DNA of 64,000 nucleotides from Sphingomonas sp. AP4-R1 (GTDB lineage: Bacteria; Pseudomonadota; Alphaproteobacteria; Sphingomonadales; Sphingomonadaceae). The notes beneath the pieces are model-generated. The model was not told the origin of the DNA. It worked only from the letters and a program-made list of their open reading frames with translations, and made no database searches. Location: contig NZ_CP053346.1 in assembly GCF_013113735.1 (NCBI RefSeq), positions 372,001 through 436,000 on the forward strand, in the 5' to 3' direction. Below, one piece after another: positions 51,316 through 59,559 of the stretch (positions are counted from its first letter, which is position 1; each line of letters opens with the position of its first letter). Made by a program: the position numbers and the translations under genes.

Positions 51316-51401
51316 GCCCGTCAAGCCGGCCTTGGGCCGGGATCCCGCTTCTTTTTACGCGGGTCGAGGCAGCGGGAGCCCGGCTCAAGGCCGGCGTGAC
51401 G
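51316..51401. repeat. inverted repeat beside the helicase gene
   Basis: CCCGTCAAGCCGGCCTTGGG and its partner GGCTCAAGGCCGGCGTGACG form long imperfect arms. The right arm supplies the last codons and stop of the small membrane ORF at 51385-51585. Confidence 0.7.
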
Positions 51402-51585
51402 GAAGGGAGGGATCGGCATCCGCCACCCGATCCTCCCGATCGATGCCCAGCTTCATCGCGCGCGTGGCCTCCTCGGTCCGCCGCCGGTCCTCGGGCGTGC
51501 GCCGCCGATTGCCGATCACCGCCCACAGCAAGGCGAGCGCGAGGAGCAGGCCGCCGATCGCGGCGACGAGGCCCATCCCATCCAT
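51385..51585 (-). CDS. small single-span membrane protein
   Basis: 66 aa from ATG 51585 (GGAG 7 nt upstream). One span (MGLVAAIGGLLLALALLWAV) is followed by a basic, charged tail (RRRTPEDRRRTEEATRAMKL). The last residues (SLPSRRP) lie within a repeat, so the true C-terminus may have been extended by repeat insertion. Not recognised; same strand as the helicase. Confidence 0.55.
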   Translation of the reverse strand: MDGMGLVAAIGGLLLALALLWAVIGNRRRTPEDRRRTEEATRAMKLGIDREDRVADADPSLPSRRP

Positions 51586-51679
51586 GTCGATCTCCTCTCG
51601 CCGTCCCAACGAAGCAGGCCCCGCGCGTATCCGGCCGACTCCCGTGGAACCGCGCACGCCCCATCCCCATTTGCGCTTC

Positions 51680-52678
51680 ATGTCCCGCATCGGCGCCTGG
51701 ATCGAACCGCACCCGCAGGGCCTCTATCTGCCCTCGGCGGATGCGTGGATCGATCCCTCCACCCCGCAGGCGCGCGCGCTGGTGACGCACGGCCACGCCG
51801 ATCATGCGCGCGGCGGCCACGCCTCCGTCCTCGCCACGGCCGAGACGATCGCGATCATGGACGCGCGCTACGGCCCGCAGAACGGCCAGCCCGTGGCCTA
51901 TGGCGAAAGCGTCCGGCTGGGCGACATCGACGTCAGCTTCGTCTCCGCTGGCCACGTCCTCGGCTCCGCGCAGATCGTGCTGGAGAAAGGCGGCGAGCGG
52001 ATCGTCGTCTCGGGCGATTACAAGCGCCGCCCCGATCCCACCTGTCCGCCGTTCCAGCCCGTGCCGTGCGACATCTTCATCACCGAGGCGACGTTCGGCC
52101 TGCCCGTTTTCCGCCATCCCGATACGGGCTCCGAGGTGGATCGCCTGCTGGCCGCGCTCCACGCCAATCCCGATCGCTGCGTGCTGGTCGGCGCCTATGC
52201 GCTCGGCAAGGCGCAGCGGCTGATCATGGAGTTGCGCGGGCGCGGGCATGACGCCCCCATTTACCTTCACGGCGCGATGCAGCGCCTGTGCGATCTCTAT
52301 CGCGATCTCGGCGTGCCCTTGGGCGATCTGCGCCCCGCCACCGGCATCAAGGCCGCCGAGATGAAGGGCCATATCGTGCTGTCCCCGCCCTCGGCGCTCA
52401 ACGATCGCTGGTCGCGCCGCCTGCCCGATCCGATCACGGCGATGGCCTCGGGCTGGATGCGCGTCCGCCAGCGCGCCGTGCAGCGCAATGTCGAGCTGCC
52501 GCTCGTCATCTCCGACCATGCCGACTGGGACGAGTTGACCGACACGATCACCGAGCTCGCCCCCTCCGAGGTGTGGGTGACGCACGGGCGCGAGGAGGCC
52601 CTGGTCCACTGGTGCCGCACGCACCAGATCAAGGCGAAGGCGCTCGATCTGGTCGGCTTCGAGGATGAGGACGATTGA
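51680..52678 (+). CDS. metallo-beta-lactamase-fold exonuclease, ligase-associated DNA repair
   Basis: 332 aa. The MBL zinc motif THGHADHARGGH is complete, then GDYKRRPDPTCPPFQPVPCD and ITEATFG, the beta-CASP-like region, and a final HGREEA. It is the exonuclease member of the ligase-associated damage set and is divergent from the Lhr-like helicase. ATG 51680 starts MSRIGAWIEPHPQGLYL, the family N-terminus. No ATP-dependent ligase follows; the next gene is a lysozyme. Confidence 0.85.
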   Translation: MSRIGAWIEPHPQGLYLPSADAWIDPSTPQARALVTHGHADHARGGHASVLATAETIAIMDARYGPQNGQPVAYGESVRLGDIDVSFVSAGHVLGSAQIVLEKGGERIVVSGDYKRRPDPTCPPFQPVPCDIFITEATFGLPVFRHPDTGSEVDRLLAALHANPDRCVLVGAYALGKAQRLIMELRGRGHDAPIYLHGAMQRLCDLYRDLGVPLGDLRPATGIKAAEMKGHIVLSPPSALNDRWSRRLPDPITAMASGWMRVRQRAVQRNVELPLVISDHADWDELTDTITELAPSEVWVTHGREEALVHWCRTHQIKAKALDLVGFEDEDD

Positions 52679-52692
52679 GCTTCGAGAGCTCA

Positions 52693-52807
52693 TCCCTCCC
52701 CGTTCGGTTCGAGCAGCTTCGAGCTTGCCGAGAAGCGGGCATCGAGAACCTCTTCTCGACTGCGATCTCGACAGGCTCGATCTCCGCTCGAAGGGAACGG
52801 GAGGGAC
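52693..52807. repeat. dispersed inverted repeat, family B copy 1
   Basis: CCCTCCCCGTTCGGTTCGAG pairs with CTCGAAGGGAACGGGAGG around GATCTCGACAGGCTCGATCT. A diverged copy is at 59428-59544. Confidence 0.75.
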
Positions 52808-52813
52808 GGGGAC

Positions 52814-53509
52814 TTAAACCAGAACCGCCAGCAGCCTGGCGCGCCGCTTCGCCACGTCCTCTAGCCCGATCGGCGCCACATTGGGCGTGCGCGAACCGCA
52901 ATTGGTGAGCCCGCGCGCGCCGACATAATCGCCCGCGTCGCAGCAGACGTTCACGCCCGCGCGCCGCCAGAAATCCAGCGCGATCAGCAGCGAGGTGGCC
53001 GGATCCGCCGCCAGCTCCGGCCGTGCCTCCAGATCCAGCCCCAGCCTTTTGCCCGCCGCGCGATAATTGTTGCGGAAGGTGAGCTGCAGCATGCCGCGTC
53101 CGCGATAGCGCCAGCCGTCGCCGGGCTGCACATTGCCCTCGGCCGCCCGCGCATAGACGCTGTTGGCGATCGCCTCCGGCCGGCCCGCCAGCCGGATCGC
53201 CAGCGCGTTGGGCCGCTTCACCGCCGCTTTGGTCGAGAGCGCGAATCGCCCCGGCCATGTCCGGGCCAGCCCCTCGGCCGAATAATGCAGATCCTCCTCG
53301 AAGCGGCGATAGCCCCCCGTTTCATGCGCCGTCTGCGCGACGAACTCGGCGAGCCGCGCGGGTGTCGTCATCCCATAGGCCGCCAGATGCGCCGCCCCCG
53401 CCGCGCCGATCGCGCGCAGCACCTCGTCCGGCGGCCGATCGGCGGCGAAGGCGAACAGCGACGTGCAGAAAGCCGCATCCATACGGCCGCTCGGATCGAA
53501 TCGGGTCAT
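52814..53509 (-). CDS. GH19 (chitinase/endolysin) family lysozyme
   Basis: 231 aa. Glycoside hydrolase 19 landmarks: catalytic Glu in FVAQTAHETGGYRRFEEDLH, WRYRGRGMLQLTFRNNYRAA, and LLIALDFWRRAGVN. This resembles phage endolysins rather than secreted chitinases: no signal peptide is seen. No phage neighbours (holin, terminase, integrase) are present, so it may be a domesticated or solitary murein hydrolase. Confidence 0.85.
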   Translation of the reverse strand: MTRFDPSGRMDAAFCTSLFAFAADRPPDEVLRAIGAAGAAHLAAYGMTTPARLAEFVAQTAHETGGYRRFEEDLHYSAEGLARTWPGRFALSTKAAVKRPNALAIRLAGRPEAIANSVYARAAEGNVQPGDGWRYRGRGMLQLTFRNNYRAAGKRLGLDLEARPELAADPATSLLIALDFWRRAGVNVCCDAGDYVGARGLTNCGSRTPNVAPIGLEDVAKRRARLLAVLV

Positions 53510-53644
53510 GCCGAGCCTGTGACCGGCCCGATCCAACATTCATCCAACAAAATGCGGCAAGATCCGAAATGGCAGGAAATCCGCCGTTCCCCCCGCTTGA
53601 TCGCGCCTTCGTTTCGCGGGCATCATGAAATTCGGGGGACAATC

Positions 53645-55630
53645 ATGGCAGCATCTTCATGGCTGGCGCCGGTCGCAGCGCTGGCATTGGCGGGGTTCGT
53701 GGGCGGCGGCGCGCAGGCGGAGCCGATGCCGCTGGAAAAGGCCGCGCGCATTTTCGGCACGCGCGAGAATCTCTATTCGGCGGCGCTGTCACCGGACGGC
53801 AAGAAGGTCGTCCTGGTCGGCTCGGTCGGCGCACGGACGCGGCTGGTCTATGTGGTCGATCTGGCCGACAGCCAGCCGCACCCGATCCTGCATTCGGACG
53901 ACAATCTGAAGCTCACCCACTGCGGCTGGGCCGGAAACGACCGGCTGGTCTGCGGCTTTCGCGGCCTCGATATCGCCTATGGCCAGCGCCTCGGCTTCTC
54001 GCGGCTGCTGTCGCTGGATCCGGACGGCAAGAACATCAAGGATCTCACCGCGCATACGGTGGGTGAGGCGCTGCGGATCAGCCAGTTCACCGGCGGCATC
54101 ATCGATTGGCTCGACGGATCCACGCCGGACGTGCTGATGGTGCGCGATCATGTTCCCGGCTTCTCGACCGGCCAGCGCGGCGCATCGACGCGCGACGGCT
54201 ATGGCGTCGATCAGGTCAACACGCGCTCGCTGAGCGTCCGCACGATCGAGGGCGCGGACAAGCTGGCGGACACGTTCATCACGGACGGGCAGGGCCATGT
54301 CCGCATCATGTCCGTCCGCGGCGTCGCCAATGACGGGATGCTGCGCGGATGGTGGGATTATCGCTATCGCCTGGCCGGCGAGGAGCGCTGGCGCCCGTTC
54401 AGCCATGTGGTGCTCAACGCCAAAGAGTCGCTTCGCCCGCTCGCCGTGGATGGCAATGCCAACGTGGCCTATGCGCTCAAATCGCTGAACGGCCGCGATG
54501 CGCTCTATCGCGTCAGGCTCGACGAGACCCTCACGTCGGAGTTGGTCTATGGCGATCCGGTGGTCGACGTCGACGATATCGTCACGATCGGCCGCCACGG
54601 CCGCGTGATCGGCGTCAGCTACGCGACCGACCGCCGCGTGGTCGACTATTTCGACCCGGACTATAAGACGCTGGCAGCCAAGCTCTCCAAGGCCCTGCCG
54701 AAGCTGCCGCTCGTCTCGTTCGAAAGCGCGAGCGCCGACGAATCCGTCCTCTTGCTCCGCGCCTCCAGTGATACGGACGGCGGGCATATGTTCCTGTACC
54801 AGAAAGCCAGTCGTCACCTGACCGAGCTGATGCCGGTCCGCCCCGAGCTGGATGGCGTGGCGACCGCCACGGTCCGCTCCATTTCCTACCCGGCCGGCGA
54901 CGGCGCGATGGTGCCCGCATATCTGACGCTGCCGCCCGACGGCGCCGACAAGAATCTTCCCGCCATCGTGATGCCGCACGGAGGCCCCGCCGCGCGCGAC
55001 GAATGGGGCTTCGACTGGCTCGCCCAATTCTTCGCGGCGCGCGGCTATGCGGTGATCCAGCCGCAGTTTCGCGGCTCCACCGGCTTCGGCGATGCCTGGT
55101 ATGTCGATAACGGCTTCAAATCCTGGAAGATCGCCGTGCGCGACGTGACGGCAGCGGGCGAGTGGCTGGTGAAGCAGGGCATCGCCGATCCCGCCAAGCT
55201 GGCGATCGTCGGCTGGTCCTATGGCGGCTATGCCGCTCTCCAGTCGAACGTGCTGGATCCGGGCCTGTTCAAGGCCGTGGTGGCGATCGCGCCCGTCACC
55301 GATCTCAACAAGGTGAAGCTGGAGGCGGCCGGCTTCACCAATGCGGGGATCGTCCGGGCTTATGTGGGGGATGGCCCCCACATCACGGAGGGATCACCCG
55401 CGCTGCATGCCGATCGCTTCCGCGCGCCCGTGCTGATGTTCCACGGCGATCAGGATATCAATGTCGGCATCGGCCAGTCCGCCGGAATGGATGCCGCGCT
55501 GAAGCGCGCCGGCAAGGTCAGCAATCTCGTCCGCTATCCGGGCCTCGATCACCAGCTGGACGACAGTTCGGCGCGGATCGACATGCTGACCAAGGCGGAC
55601 ACCTTCCTCCGCGATTCCATGGGAATGTGA
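53645..55630 (+). CDS. S9-family serine peptidase (dipeptidyl/acylaminoacyl peptidase), secreted
   Basis: 661 aa. Signal peptide to about residue 26 (LALAGFVGGGAQAEP). A beta-propeller-like N-terminal half is followed by the alpha/beta hydrolase peptidase domain: HGGPAARDEWGFDWLAQFFA, nucleophile Ser in VGWSYGGYAALQ, Asp in FHGDQDINV and His in GLDHQLDDSS. It trims peptides from their N-terminus in the periplasm. The ATG 53645 is set by the signal peptide. Confidence 0.88.
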   Translation: MAASSWLAPVAALALAGFVGGGAQAEPMPLEKAARIFGTRENLYSAALSPDGKKVVLVGSVGARTRLVYVVDLADSQPHPILHSDDNLKLTHCGWAGNDRLVCGFRGLDIAYGQRLGFSRLLSLDPDGKNIKDLTAHTVGEALRISQFTGGIIDWLDGSTPDVLMVRDHVPGFSTGQRGASTRDGYGVDQVNTRSLSVRTIEGADKLADTFITDGQGHVRIMSVRGVANDGMLRGWWDYRYRLAGEERWRPFSHVVLNAKESLRPLAVDGNANVAYALKSLNGRDALYRVRLDETLTSELVYGDPVVDVDDIVTIGRHGRVIGVSYATDRRVVDYFDPDYKTLAAKLSKALPKLPLVSFESASADESVLLLRASSDTDGGHMFLYQKASRHLTELMPVRPELDGVATATVRSISYPAGDGAMVPAYLTLPPDGADKNLPAIVMPHGGPAARDEWGFDWLAQFFAARGYAVIQPQFRGSTGFGDAWYVDNGFKSWKIAVRDVTAAGEWLVKQGIADPAKLAIVGWSYGGYAALQSNVLDPGLFKAVVAIAPVTDLNKVKLEAAGFTNAGIVRAYVGDGPHITEGSPALHADRFRAPVLMFHGDQDINVGIGQSAGMDAALKRAGKVSNLVRYPGLDHQLDDSSARIDMLTKADTFLRDSMGM

Positions 55631-56316
55631 TCCCTCCGGACGGGCATGTCCCATCGCGATCCTGGCCAAAAAGCGGGATATTCCGAACGTGCGCATCCCC
55701 ATGGCGGCGATGCGTGGCGCTTTAGAAAAAATCGACCGGGCCGCCAAAAAAGGCGTGCGGGAAGCACGCGGCTGCATCGTCTTGTCAGTGGAAACAGACG
55801 AGACACAGAAGCGCGTCGATCGCGACGTTCGGCCAAAAGGCGGACCGGATCGACGGCGAGAGGTTCGGCGGGTGGACCCCATCCCATCCGCCGAAACCCG
55901 CCGGGCGGGAGCCGCAACCCGCCCGGCGGCTTGGTCCTAGGACGGATCGACATTCGGATAATTCGAAAGACCGAGCTGGAAATTATTCCAGACTGTCATG
56001 CTGAACTCGTTTCAGCATCCATGACCTGACGGGTCTGATTGGCTCAACGGTCGGGTCATGGACCCTGAAACAAGCCTGTCCTGAGCCTGTCGAAGGGTTC
56101 AGGGTGACGAGGTTTCAAAGCGGGCGCCATTCCGACGCTGAATGTCGATCGGCCCTCGGGATCGCGGGCCCGACCGGCCTCTTCGCGATTCACCGCACCT
56201 CTTTTGCCGGGCACAGCGAAACGCCGCCCTTCCTCACGCCAGAGGCGGAGCAAGAACGGCGCTTCGATCATTCTTGAAGGGATGGGGTGGGAGCCGTCAG
56301 CGGCCCCCGCCCACCA
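55631..56316. other. 686-bp intergenic region: hairpin at 55898-55929 and family D repeat
   Basis: I see no gene here. It holds a perfect 12-bp GC stem CCGCCGGGCGGG / CCCGCCCGGCGG with an 8-nt loop (55898-55929) without a T run, and an AT-richer stretch around 55700-55760. The family D repeat at 55995-56109 follows. Open frames on both strands translate repeats and show no family motif. Confidence 0.6.
55995..56109. repeat. family D repeat copy 2 with a 23-bp insertion
   Basis: Reverse orientation of the 38371 copy. Within its right arm a 23-bp segment (56074-56096) related to family A (GAGCCTGTCGAAG) is inserted exactly between CCCTGAAACAA and GTTCAGGGTGACG. Confidence 0.85.
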
Positions 56317-57699
56317 TCAATGGCTGGCCTGCGGACCCCGCTTGATCCCGGACAGGCCCAGCTGCTCGTCGATCTGGTGCATCAGCCGCTCCAGGCCCGC
56401 CTCGTCCTTCGCCTCGGCGCGGGCGACCAGCACGTCCTGCGTGTTCGACGCGCGCAGCAGCCACCAGCCGTCGGCGGTGTTCACGCGCGCGCCGTCGGTG
56501 CGGTTGACCTCGGCGCCGTCGGCTTCCAGCCGGTCCAGCACCTCGTCCACCACCGCGAACTTGCGGCTCTCGTCCACCTGGAAGCGCATCTCCGGCGTGT
56601 TGACCAGCTCCGGCATCGCGCTCTTCAGCTCGGTCATTGTCTTGCCCGAGGCGCGCACCGCGCCCAGCAGGCGGATCGCCGCATAGAGCGCGTCGTCGAA
56701 GCCATACCATTCGTGGCGGAAGAAGATGTGGCCGGACATCTCGCCCGCCAGCGGGCTGTCCGTCTCCTTCATCTTCACCTTGATCAGGCTGTGGCCGGTC
56801 TTCCACATCAGCGGCGTACCGCCCAGTTCCGCCACGCGATCATAGAGCGCCTGGCTGGCCTTCACGTCGGCGATGATCGTGCCGCCGGGGACGGCCTTCA
56901 GCACCGGCTCGGCCAGGATCGAGAGGATCTGGTCGCCCCAGATCACGCGGCCCTCGCCGTCGATCGCGCCGATCCGGTCCGCGTCGCCGTCGAAGGCGAT
57001 ACCGAAGTCGAGGCCCTTTTCGGCGACGAGCTTCTTCAGATCGACGAGATTCTTCTCCTCGGTCGGATCGGGATGATGGTTCGGGAAGGAGCCGTCGATC
57101 TCGGTGTAGAGCAGGTGATGCTCGCCCGGCAGCTTGGCGACCAGCTTCTCCAGCACGCGGCCGCCGGCACCATTGCCATTGTCCCAGCCGATGCGGAATT
57201 CGCCGCCCGAATAGCCGGCGAACAGGCGATCGACATAGAGATCCTCGATGTCGGCGTCGGACACCTCGCCCTCGCCCTCGTCCCAATCGCCGTCCTCGGC
57301 CATCTTGCCGATCGACTGGATATCCTGCCCGAAGAAGGGCTGGTGCTGCAGCACCATCTTGAAGCCATTGTAATCGGCCGGATTGTGGCTGCCGGTGATC
57401 TGGATGCCGCCGTCCACTTCCAGCGTGGCTTCGGCGAAATACAGCATCGGCGTGGGGCCCAGGCCGGTGCGGACCACGTCCACGCCGCTCTCCGTCAGGC
57501 CGCGCACCAGTTCGTCGCGCAGGCTTTCGGACGAGACGCGCCCGTCCCAGCCCACCGCCACGCGGGTGCCGCCGGCGCGGCGGACGTGCGTCGCGAAGCC
57601 GCGCCCGATCGCATAGGCATCCGCGGTCCCCAGCGTCTTTCCGACGATGCCGCGAATGTCATATTCGCGCAGGGACGTAGGGTCGAAGCGATGCGTCAT
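56317..57699 (-). CDS. phosphomannomutase/phosphoglucomutase (AlgC/ManB type)
   Basis: 460 aa alpha-D-phosphohexomutase: the phospho-Ser loop [12 protein letters not shown], metal loop DGDADRIG, sugar loop [18 protein letters not shown] and phosphate-binding [10 protein letters not shown] are all intact. It interconverts hexose 1- and 6-phosphates, feeding GDP-mannose and polysaccharide synthesis. Length fits the ~455-aa bifunctional PMM/PGM class. Confidence 0.92.
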   Translation of the reverse strand: MTHRFDPTSLREYDIRGIVGKTLGTADAYAIGRGFATHVRRAGGTRVAVGWDGRVSSESLRDELVRGLTESGVDVVRTGLGPTPMLYFAEATLEVDGGIQITGSHNPADYNGFKMVLQHQPFFGQDIQSIGKMAEDGDWDEGEGEVSDADIEDLYVDRLFAGYSGGEFRIGWDNGNGAGGRVLEKLVAKLPGEHHLLYTEIDGSFPNHHPDPTEEKNLVDLKKLVAEKGLDFGIAFDGDADRIGAIDGEGRVIWGDQILSILAEPVLKAVPGGTIIADVKASQALYDRVAELGGTPLMWKTGHSLIKVKMKETDSPLAGEMSGHIFFRHEWYGFDDALYAAIRLLGAVRASGKTMTELKSAMPELVNTPEMRFQVDESRKFAVVDEVLDRLEADGAEVNRTDGARVNTADGWWLLRASNTQDVLVARAEAKDEAGLERLMHQIDEQLGLSGIKRGPQASH

Positions 57700-57750
57700 G
57701 AATCCTCCTGTTGACCGGCGTACTTTGCCGCAGTGCAGCGTTAATAACGT

Positions 57751-58164
57751 TTATCGTTTCACATGCGTTGCGAGGAGTCTGTCCCGCGCTGCATTTATTT
57801 CTACGGCAAGCTGGGTGGAGCCGCCCGCATCGGGGTGAACGCGCTGGATGATCCGGCGGTGCGCGGCCCGGATTTCCGAGGCGCTGGCCCCGCGCGGCAC
57901 ATCCAGCAGGGCCCGCGCCCGCTCCGGCGTCATGCCCCGATCGGCCGGCGCGCGCAGCATATTGCGCGTGCGAAACCAGGCCCACCAGCAGGCCCCGCCG
58001 ATCGCCGCCACCGCCGTCACCGCCTCGCCCCGGCTGAACAGCCGCACCGCGACCAGCACCGCCACCAATGCGGCGACGTCGCCCGCGCGGGGCGCGCGCA
58101 AACGGCCCGTCTTCCACCCCCACCAGCCGATCCCGGCGGCGAGGAGGAGGGCCAGGCCCATCAT
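57751..58164 (-). CDS. membrane-anchored J-domain protein
   Basis: 137 aa. N-terminal hydrophobic spans (MMGLALLLAAGIGWWGW and a second near 30-45) precede a C-terminal J domain ending in DVPRGASASEIRAAHRRIIQ, RVHPDAGGS, with the HPD motif that stimulates DnaK. Orientation would place the J domain in the cytosol. Its ATG overlaps the mipZ stop by 4 nt, an unusual coupling of chaperone and division-site genes. Confidence 0.82.
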   Translation of the reverse strand: MMGLALLLAAGIGWWGWKTGRLRAPRAGDVAALVAVLVAVRLFSRGEAVTAVAAIGGACWWAWFRTRNMLRAPADRGMTPERARALLDVPRGASASEIRAAHRRIIQRVHPDAGGSTQLAVEINAARDRLLATHVKR

Positions 58165-58955
58165 GCGGGCTCGTTAACCTTTTCGGCCGTTTCCAGGGCC
58201 GGCAGCTGCAGCCCCGCGATCAGCTCGCGCAATTCCTGCCGGGCGGCGATATGGCCCATGCCCGCCTCGGATCCGATCACGCCCAGATCCAGCAGGGTCA
58301 GGCCCTTGGGAAACAGCTCGCGATAGATGACGCGCTCGGACAGGCCGGCGATCGTGCGGAAGCCGACGCGCTTGGACAGTTCGGCCAGCGCCGAGGCCAC
58401 GCGCCGCATGTTGCGCGCCTCCAGATGCTGGAGACGGTTGCGGAGCACGACCCAGTCGACCGTGGCGCCGTCGCGCTTGCCGCGCGCCTTGCGCGCATCC
58501 CACACGATTTCGGCATAGAAGCTCGGCCGCGTGACCTTGAACGTCTCGGCATGGACCTGTCCGATCAGGTCGAGATCGATGAAACTGTCGTTGATCGGGG
58601 TCACGAGCGTATCGGCCATCGAGATGGCGGTGCGGACATAATCGTCGTCGCGGCCGGGCGTATCGATCACGATTACGTCCATGCCGTCCGCCATCGCCTC
58701 GATCCGCTCCTCGATCGGGCCGCTTTTGGCCGGATCGTAGGTTTCGTGGCGCGCGGTGGCCAGCTCCTGCCCGATCGACTTGGCCATCGCGGATCGATTG
58801 TCGAGATAGCGGCCCAGTGTACGCTGGCGCGTATCGAGATCGAGCGCGGCCACCTTGCGGCCTGCGCTGGCGAGCGCGATCGCGACATGGACGGCGGTGG
58901 TGGATTTGCCCGATCCGCCCTTTTCGTTGGCGAAGACGATGCGATGTGCCGGCAC
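58161..58955 (-). CDS. mipZ: MipZ, division-plane positioning ParA-type ATPase
   Basis: 264 aa. Deviant Walker A NEKGGSGKSTTAVHVAIAL at 10-28, then DLDTRQRTLGRYLDNR and VIVIDTPGRDDDYVRTAISM, and C-terminal FRTIAGLSERVIYRELFPKG, the MipZ signature. MipZ forms bipolar gradients that inhibit FtsZ away from midcell; it is specific to alphaproteobacteria. Overlaps the J-domain gene. Confidence 0.9.
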   Translation of the reverse strand: MPAHRIVFANEKGGSGKSTTAVHVAIALASAGRKVAALDLDTRQRTLGRYLDNRSAMAKSIGQELATARHETYDPAKSGPIEERIEAMADGMDVIVIDTPGRDDDYVRTAISMADTLVTPINDSFIDLDLIGQVHAETFKVTRPSFYAEIVWDARKARGKRDGATVDWVVLRNRLQHLEARNMRRVASALAELSKRVGFRTIAGLSERVIYRELFPKGLTLLDLGVIGSEAGMGHIAARQELRELIAGLQLPALETAEKVNEPA

Positions 58956-59141
58956 GGAGACGCTCTTACCCCTGTTGGAACGATGGGCGCGGTCTAGGCG
59001 AAGGCACCTCCTGCGGCAACGGACAAGCGTGGGTCCGGGTGGCGCGCGATTTTTTCGGGACCCGTGATTCTACGGGCTCAAGATTCACGAATCGTTGTCG
59101 TTAATAAGAGAGAAGGCACCATCGGTAAGGGACGATCGACA

Positions 59142-59423
59142 GTGAGCAATCTTTTCGGCGTGCAGGGCACCGATAGTGCCCACAAGACCAGCAGCGCGGA
59201 AGCCGCGTTCGAACTCGGCATGGCCTATTCCAGCGGATCGGGCGGCGTGCCGCTGGATCTGGTGCAGGCGCATCGCTGGCTGAACGTGGCGGCGCTTTGC
59301 GGCTATCGCCCGGCTCTGGCCTGGCGCGCGGAGATCGCGGCGGAGATGGAAGGCAAGGACATCGTCGAGGCCCAGCGCCTCGCGCGGTCCACCATCGTCC
59401 AGATCGAGCGCAAGGCGGCATAA
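59142..59423 (+). CDS. Sel1-like repeat protein
   Basis: 93 aa from GTG 59142 (TAAGGGA 8-12 nt upstream). One clear Sel1/TPR-like repeat: AAFELGMAYSSGSGGVPLDL, VQAHRWLNVAALCGY, with a second partial helix pair (ALAWRAEIAAEMEGKDIVEA). Sel1 proteins act as protein-protein scaffolds. Short length suggests a partner-binding adaptor. Role unknown. Confidence 0.75.
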   Translation: MSNLFGVQGTDSAHKTSSAEAAFELGMAYSSGSGGVPLDLVQAHRWLNVAALCGYRPALAWRAEIAAEMEGKDIVEAQRLARSTIVQIERKAA

Positions 59424-59427
59424 CCAC

Positions 59428-59544
59428 CGCTCGGTTCGAGCAGGTTCGAGCGAAGCCGAGATACGTCCGTCGCGACCCTATTCGACGCGATGACTTCTCG
59501 ACTACGATCTCGGCAAGGTCGATCTCCGCTCCAAGCAAACGGCG
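59428..59544. repeat. dispersed inverted repeat, family B copy 2
   Basis: CGGTTCGAGCAGGTTCGAGC and GATCTCGGCAAGGTCGATCT segments match copy 1 at 52693-52807 with more differences. Between the Sel1 and FemAB-like stops. Confidence 0.65.
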
Positions 59545-59559
59545 ATTAAAAGCCGGCGG

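Noticed and set aside
55646..56029. 127-aa plus ORF ending in HAELVSASMT
   Set aside because: The C-terminus is the translation of the family D repeat, a recurrent artefact; the rest has no motif or coding bias.
56056..56271. 71-aa minus ORF ending FDRLRTGLFQGP
   Set aside because: The C-terminus is translated repeat DNA and there is no family signal.
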